Shown in pieces: positions 43,854 through 46,976 of a DNA stretch of 46,976 nucleotides. Positions within the stretch are counted from its first letter, which is position 1. Each line of letters opens with the position of its first letter. The stretch is from Paenibacillus sp. N3.4. Lineage in GTDB: Bacteria > Bacillota > Bacilli > Paenibacillales > NBRC-103111. The notes under the pieces were generated by a model, which did no database searches, was not told the origin of the DNA, and was given only the letters and a program-made list of their open reading frames with translations. The position numbers were made by a program, and so were the translations under genes. The stretch is from contig NZ_VRTT01000058.1 in assembly GCF_008017805.1 (NCBI RefSeq), positions 1 through 46,976 of the forward strand, written 5' to 3'.

Positions 43854-46800
43854 ATGATGGCAAATATGCCTGTTTTTAAGAAAATATATGTTGCATTTCT
43901 ATTTGTTGTTTTAACATGCATAGGCTTAGCTATATTTCCAGGGAAATCATTTATTTCTGTGGTTGATGCAGCAGGTTCCAATGTGGCATTGAACAAAAAA
44001 GCAACTGCTAGTTGTGAGAAAACTCCGTATTCATCTAGCAAAGCGGTTGATGGGTCTAAGAGTGCAGCGAGTCGCTGGTATTGCAATAAAGGTGAAACGG
44101 AGCCTATGTGGCTGGCCGTAGATCTTGGGGATGTTTATTCCATTAACGGTTATTCGGTTATAGGAATGGGAAGCGTGGGAGACGGGTGGAAAGATGGTCG
44201 TGATCCTAGAGACTTTCATTTTCAAAAAAGTGAAGATGGTATTAATTGGGTCAATGTAGATGCAGTTACTAATAACACCAATTCTCAATATCATCATGAT
44301 TTGCCTAATTTTGTGACCAGATATGTACGACTCTTTGTCGATTACGGTAATGGAAAAAACTCCAACTGGACATCGATTATGGAGTTTGAAGTTTATTCAA
44401 CGGGACGTGCAAACGCTAATTTAAGTGACTTAAAAGTAGATGGAACAAGCGTAGCAGGGTTTGCAGCAGGAACACTTTCCTACACGGTAAATGTGCCTAA
44501 TACGACAACTGCTATTACAACAGTCGGAACGAAAGCTGATCCGGCCGCGAGTGTGGCTGTAGTGGGCGGAAGCAACCTCTTAGTTGGAAATAATACGGTA
44601 ACGGTGAGCGTTACGGCGCAGGATGGAACGACGGTGAAGACGTATACGGTTACGGTGGTTCGTGCTGGAAGCGCGAACGCCAATCTGAGCGCCTTGACGG
44701 TAGACGGTACGAGCGTAGCGGATTTTGCAGCTGGTACGTTGGCGTATACGGTGAATGTACCGAACGGGAAAACGGCAGCTGTCGTAGCTGGGACGAAAGC
44801 TGATGCTAACGCTAATGTGAATGTGGTAGGCGGAAGCAACCTGACTGTAGGAAATAATACAGTGACGGTTACCGTTACGGCTCAGGATGGAACGACGGTT
44901 AAGGTATACACCATAACAGTGGTTCGTGCTGCAATAAGCAACAATGCGGATTTAAGTGATTTAAAGGTAGACGGAACGAGCGTAGCGAATTTTGCGGCTG
45001 GTACGCTTACATACACGGTGAATGTACCGAACGTGACCACGTCGGTGACGGCAGTGGGAACGAAAGCTGATCCAACTGCGACTGTAGCTGTAGTGGGCGG
45101 AAGCAGCCTAAACGTAGGAGATAATACGATCACGGTAACGGTAACCGCGCAAGATGGAACGACGATTAAGGCGTACACCATCAAAGTGGTGCGTGCAGCA
45201 AGCACGAATGCGAATTTAAGTGCATTGACGGTAGACGGAACGAGCGTAGCGAATTTTGCAGCTAGCACGTTGGCGTACACGGTCAATGTACCGAACACGA
45301 CAACATCGGTGACGGCAGTTGGAACGAAAGCTGATACAACCGCGAACGTGGTTGTGACGGGCGGAAACAACCTAATCGTGGGAGATAACACGATCACGGT
45401 GACGGTAACTGCGCAAGATGGAACGACAGTGAAGGCGTATACCATCAAAGTGGCGCGTGCGGCAAGTGCGAATGCTGATCTAAGCGCATTGACGGTAGAC
45501 GGAACAAGCGTAGCGAATTTTGCAGCTGGCACGTTGGCGTACACGGTCAATGTACCAAACGCGACCACGTCGGTGACGGCAGTTGGAACGAAAGCTGATA
45601 CTAACGCTAGTGTGAATGTGGTAGGCGGAAGCAACCTAATCGTGGGAGATAATACGATCACGGTAACGGTAACCGCGCAAGATGGAACGACGATTAAAGC
45701 GTACACCATTAAAGTGGTGCGTGCGGCAAGTGCGAACGCGAATTTAAGTGCATTGACGGTAGACGGAACGAGCGTAGCGAATTTTGCAGCAGGCACGTTG
45801 GCGTACACGGTGAATGTACCGAATGCGACAACATCGGTGGCGGCAGCGGGAACGAAAGCTGATTCAACTGCGAACGTGGTTGTGACAGGCGGAAGCAGCC
45901 TAATCGTAGGAGATAACACGATTACGGTGACGGTAACGGCCCAAGATGGAACGACGGTGAAGGCGTATACCATCAAAGTGGTGCGTGCGGCAAGCACGAA
46001 CGCGAATTTAAGTGCATTGACGGTAGATGGAACGAGCGTAACGAATTTTGCAGCAGGCACGTTGGCGTACACGGTGAATGTACCGAATGCGACAACATCG
46101 GTAACAGCAGTTGGAACGAAAGCTGATGCAACTGCGACTGTGGCTGTAGTGGGCGGAAGCAGCCTAATCGTGGGAGATAACACGATTACGGTAACGGTAA
46201 CTGCGCAAGACGGAACGACAGTGAAGGCGTACACCATTAAAGTGGTGCGTGCGGCAAGTGCGAACGCGAATTTAAGTGCATTGACGGTAGACGGAACGAG
46301 CGTAGCGAATTTTGCGGCTGGTACGTTGGCGTACACGGTGAATGTACCGAATGCGACCACGTCGGTCACGACACTTGGAACGAAAGCTGATTCAACTGCG
46401 AACGTGGTTGTGACTGGCGGAAGCGGCCTAATCGTGGGAGATAATACGATCACGGTAACGGTAACTGCGCAAGATGGAACGACAATTAATGCGTACACCA
46501 TCAAAGTGGTGCGTGCGGCAAGTGCGAACGCGAATTTAAGCGCATTGACGGTAGACGGAACAAGCGTAACGAATTTTGCAGCAGGCACGTTGGCGTACAC
46601 GGTGAATGTACCGAATGCGACAACATCGGTGACGGCAGTGGGAACGAAAGCTGATACAAACGCAAACGTGGTTGTGCTGGGCGGAAGCAACCTTGTCGTG
46701 GGAGATAACACGATCACGGTGACGGTAACGGCACAAGATGGAACGACAGTTAAGGCGTATACGATTAAAGTGGTGCGTGCGGCAAGTGCGAACGCGAATC

Positions 46801-46976
46801 TAAGTGCATTGACGGTAGACGGAACGAGCGTAGCGAATTTTGCAGCAGGTACGTTGGCTTACACGGTGAATGTACCAAACGCGACCACGTCAGTAACGGC
46901 AGTGGGAACGAAAGCTGATACAACTGCGAGTGTGGTTGTGACGGGTGGAAGCAACCTAATCGTCGGAGATAATACG
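43854..46976 (+). CDS. Discoidin (F5/8 type C) protein with cadherin-like beta-sandwich repeats, 3' end outside window
   Basis: The frame is open from 43854 to the window end (1041 residues). Residues 1-40 form a signal peptide. Residues 42-182 match an F5/8 type C domain (NVALNKKATAS, AVDGSKSAASRWYCNKGETE, MWLAVDLGDVYSINGYSVIG, RYVRLFVDYG, IMEFEVYS), which commonly binds glycans. From about 185 onward come tandem units of 88 residues (NANLSALTVDGTSV, FAAGTLAYTVNVPN, VTAVGTKAD, TVTVTAQDGTTVKAYTIKVV), the cadherin-like beta-sandwich repeat common in Paenibacillus surface proteins. The ATG at 43854 or 43857 follows AAAGGTG. No terminator separates it from the collar genes. Confidence 0.87.
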   Translation, partial: MMANMPVFKKIYVAFLFVVLTCIGLAIFPGKSFISVVDAAGSNVALNKKATASCEKTPYSSSKAVDGSKSAASRWYCNKGETEPMWLAVDLGDVYSINGYSVIGMGSVGDGWKDGRDPRDFHFQKSEDGINWVNVDAVTNNTNSQYHHDLPNFVTRYVRLFVDYGNGKNSNWTSIMEFEVYSTGRANANLSDLKVDGTSVAGFAAGTLSYTVNVPNTTTAITTVGTKADPAASVAVVGGSNLLVGNNTVTVSVTAQDGTTVKTYTVTVVRAGSANANLSALTVDGTSVADFAAGTLAYTVNVPNGKTAAVVAGTKADANANVNVVGGSNLTVGNNTVTVTVTAQDGTTVKVYTITVVRAAISNNADLSDLKVDGTSVANFAAGTLTYTVNVPNVTTSVTAVGTKADPTATVAVVGGSSLNVGDNTITVTVTAQDGTTIKAYTIKVVRAASTNANLSALTVDGTSVANFAASTLAYTVNVPNTTTSVTAVGTKADTTANVVVTGGNNLIVGDNTITVTVTAQDGTTVKAYTIKVARAASANADLSALTVDGTSVANFAAGTLAYTVNVPNATTSVTAVGTKADTNASVNVVGGSNLIVGDNTITVTVTAQDGTTIKAYTIKVVRAASANANLSALTVDGTSVANFAAGTLAYTVNVPNATTSVAAAGTKADSTANVVVTGGSSLIVGDNTITVTVTAQDGTTVKAYTIKVVRAASTNANLSALTVDGTSVTNFAAGTLAYTVNVPNATTSVTAVGTKADATATVAVVGGSSLIVGDNTITVTVTAQDGTTVKAYTIKVVRAASANANLSALTVDGTSVANFAAGTLAYTVNVPNATTSVTTLGTKADSTANVVVTGGSGLIVGDNTITVTVTAQDGTTINAYTIKVVRAASANANLSALTVDGTSVTNFAAGTLAYTVNVPNATTSVTAVGTKADTNANVVVLGGSNLVVGDNTITVTVTAQDGTTVKAYTIKVVRAASANANLSALTVDGTSVANFAAGTLAYTVNVPNATTSVTAVGTKADTTASVVVTGGSNLIVGDNT
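44409..46976 (+). repeat. Tandem 264-bp repeats inside the discoidin protein gene
   Basis: Unit starts lie near 44409, 44673, 44940, 45204, 45468, 45732, 45996, 46260, 46524 and 46788: nine full units and one partial. Spacing is 264 bases (one 267), all multiples of three, so the frame is kept. The later units are nearly identical at the DNA level, which favours copy-number change by recombination. Confidence 0.9.

Noticed and set aside
44480..44839. 119-residue minus-strand frame
   Set aside because: Same shadow of the repeat region.
44882..46717. 611-residue open frame on the minus strand
   Set aside because: It is antisense to the tandem beta-sandwich repeats; the repeat codons simply lack stops in reverse. 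The protein is a monotonous V/A/T/P repeat with no ribosome site, and the plus strand encodes a recognised family.

Overview
The window looks like a chromosomal segment of a Paenibacillus-type endospore-forming Firmicute. The evidence is a BclB-like collagen protein of the exosporium type, copper-amine-oxidase-like stalk and SLH-type surface domains, strong AGGAGG ribosome sites, and several gene sets that match Bacillus subtilis blocks (ytcD/ytbDE, yheI/yheH, yhcX, ycgT, ytiB, mhqR-mhqNOD). No complete mobile element, CRISPR array, rRNA or tRNA was found.

Layout. 1-2.9 kb: surface proteins (collagen-like BclB-type protein; FN3 + RCC1 repeat protein). 3.1-4.9 kb: a type I sulfatase. 5.0-6.8 kb: a gene graveyard with a broken FecCD siderophore permease, a serine-recombinase scrap, an unidentified scrap, a small ORF and the N-terminal scrap of a zinc-dependent phospholipase C-like protein. 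6.8-7.9 kb: a ferredoxin-NADP reductase behind a clear promoter and Fur box. 7.9-11.2 kb: two EamA exporters divergent from a MocR-type regulator that lacks a normal start codon. 11.4-13.7 kb: a beta-carbonic anhydrase and NADP-type glutamate dehydrogenase. 13.9-19.9 kb: a GntR/UTRA regulator and a tight ABC importer operon ending in a ComEC-like metallo-beta-lactamase-fold hydrolase. 20-22.6 kb: ytbE-ytbD / ytcD. 22.7-27.1 kb: rlmN, a truncated GNAT, a phospholipase-D-like protein and thrC. 27.3-33.3 kb: a stalk-domain protein, a GNAT-nitrilase / nitrilase / speD operon, and a secreted five-repeat protein. 33.6-37.1 kb: a heterodimeric ABC exporter. 37.4-39.5 kb: a secreted 5'-nucleotidase with SLH domains. 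39.7-42.6 kb: a quinone/electrophile detoxification block (mhqR, mhqN, mhqO, mhqD) with two matching operators. 43.1-47 kb: two exported tail-collar-domain proteins followed by a discoidin + cadherin-like beta-sandwich repeat protein that runs off the window.

Points that stand out. (1) Four coding regions carry what looks like a single-base loss (near 46, 5444-5448, 29425 and 41079). Either these are sequence errors or several genes are recently broken. (2) The GNAT-nitrilase fusion has Ser where the nitrilase catalytic Cys is expected, and it sits beside an intact nitrilase paralogue and speD. (3) The UTRA-regulated importer + MBL-fold operon has an unknown substrate, but a GT-C-TA-G-AC operator lies just before it. 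(4) The exported collar-domain pair next to a large discoidin/beta-sandwich protein looks like an undescribed cell-surface system.
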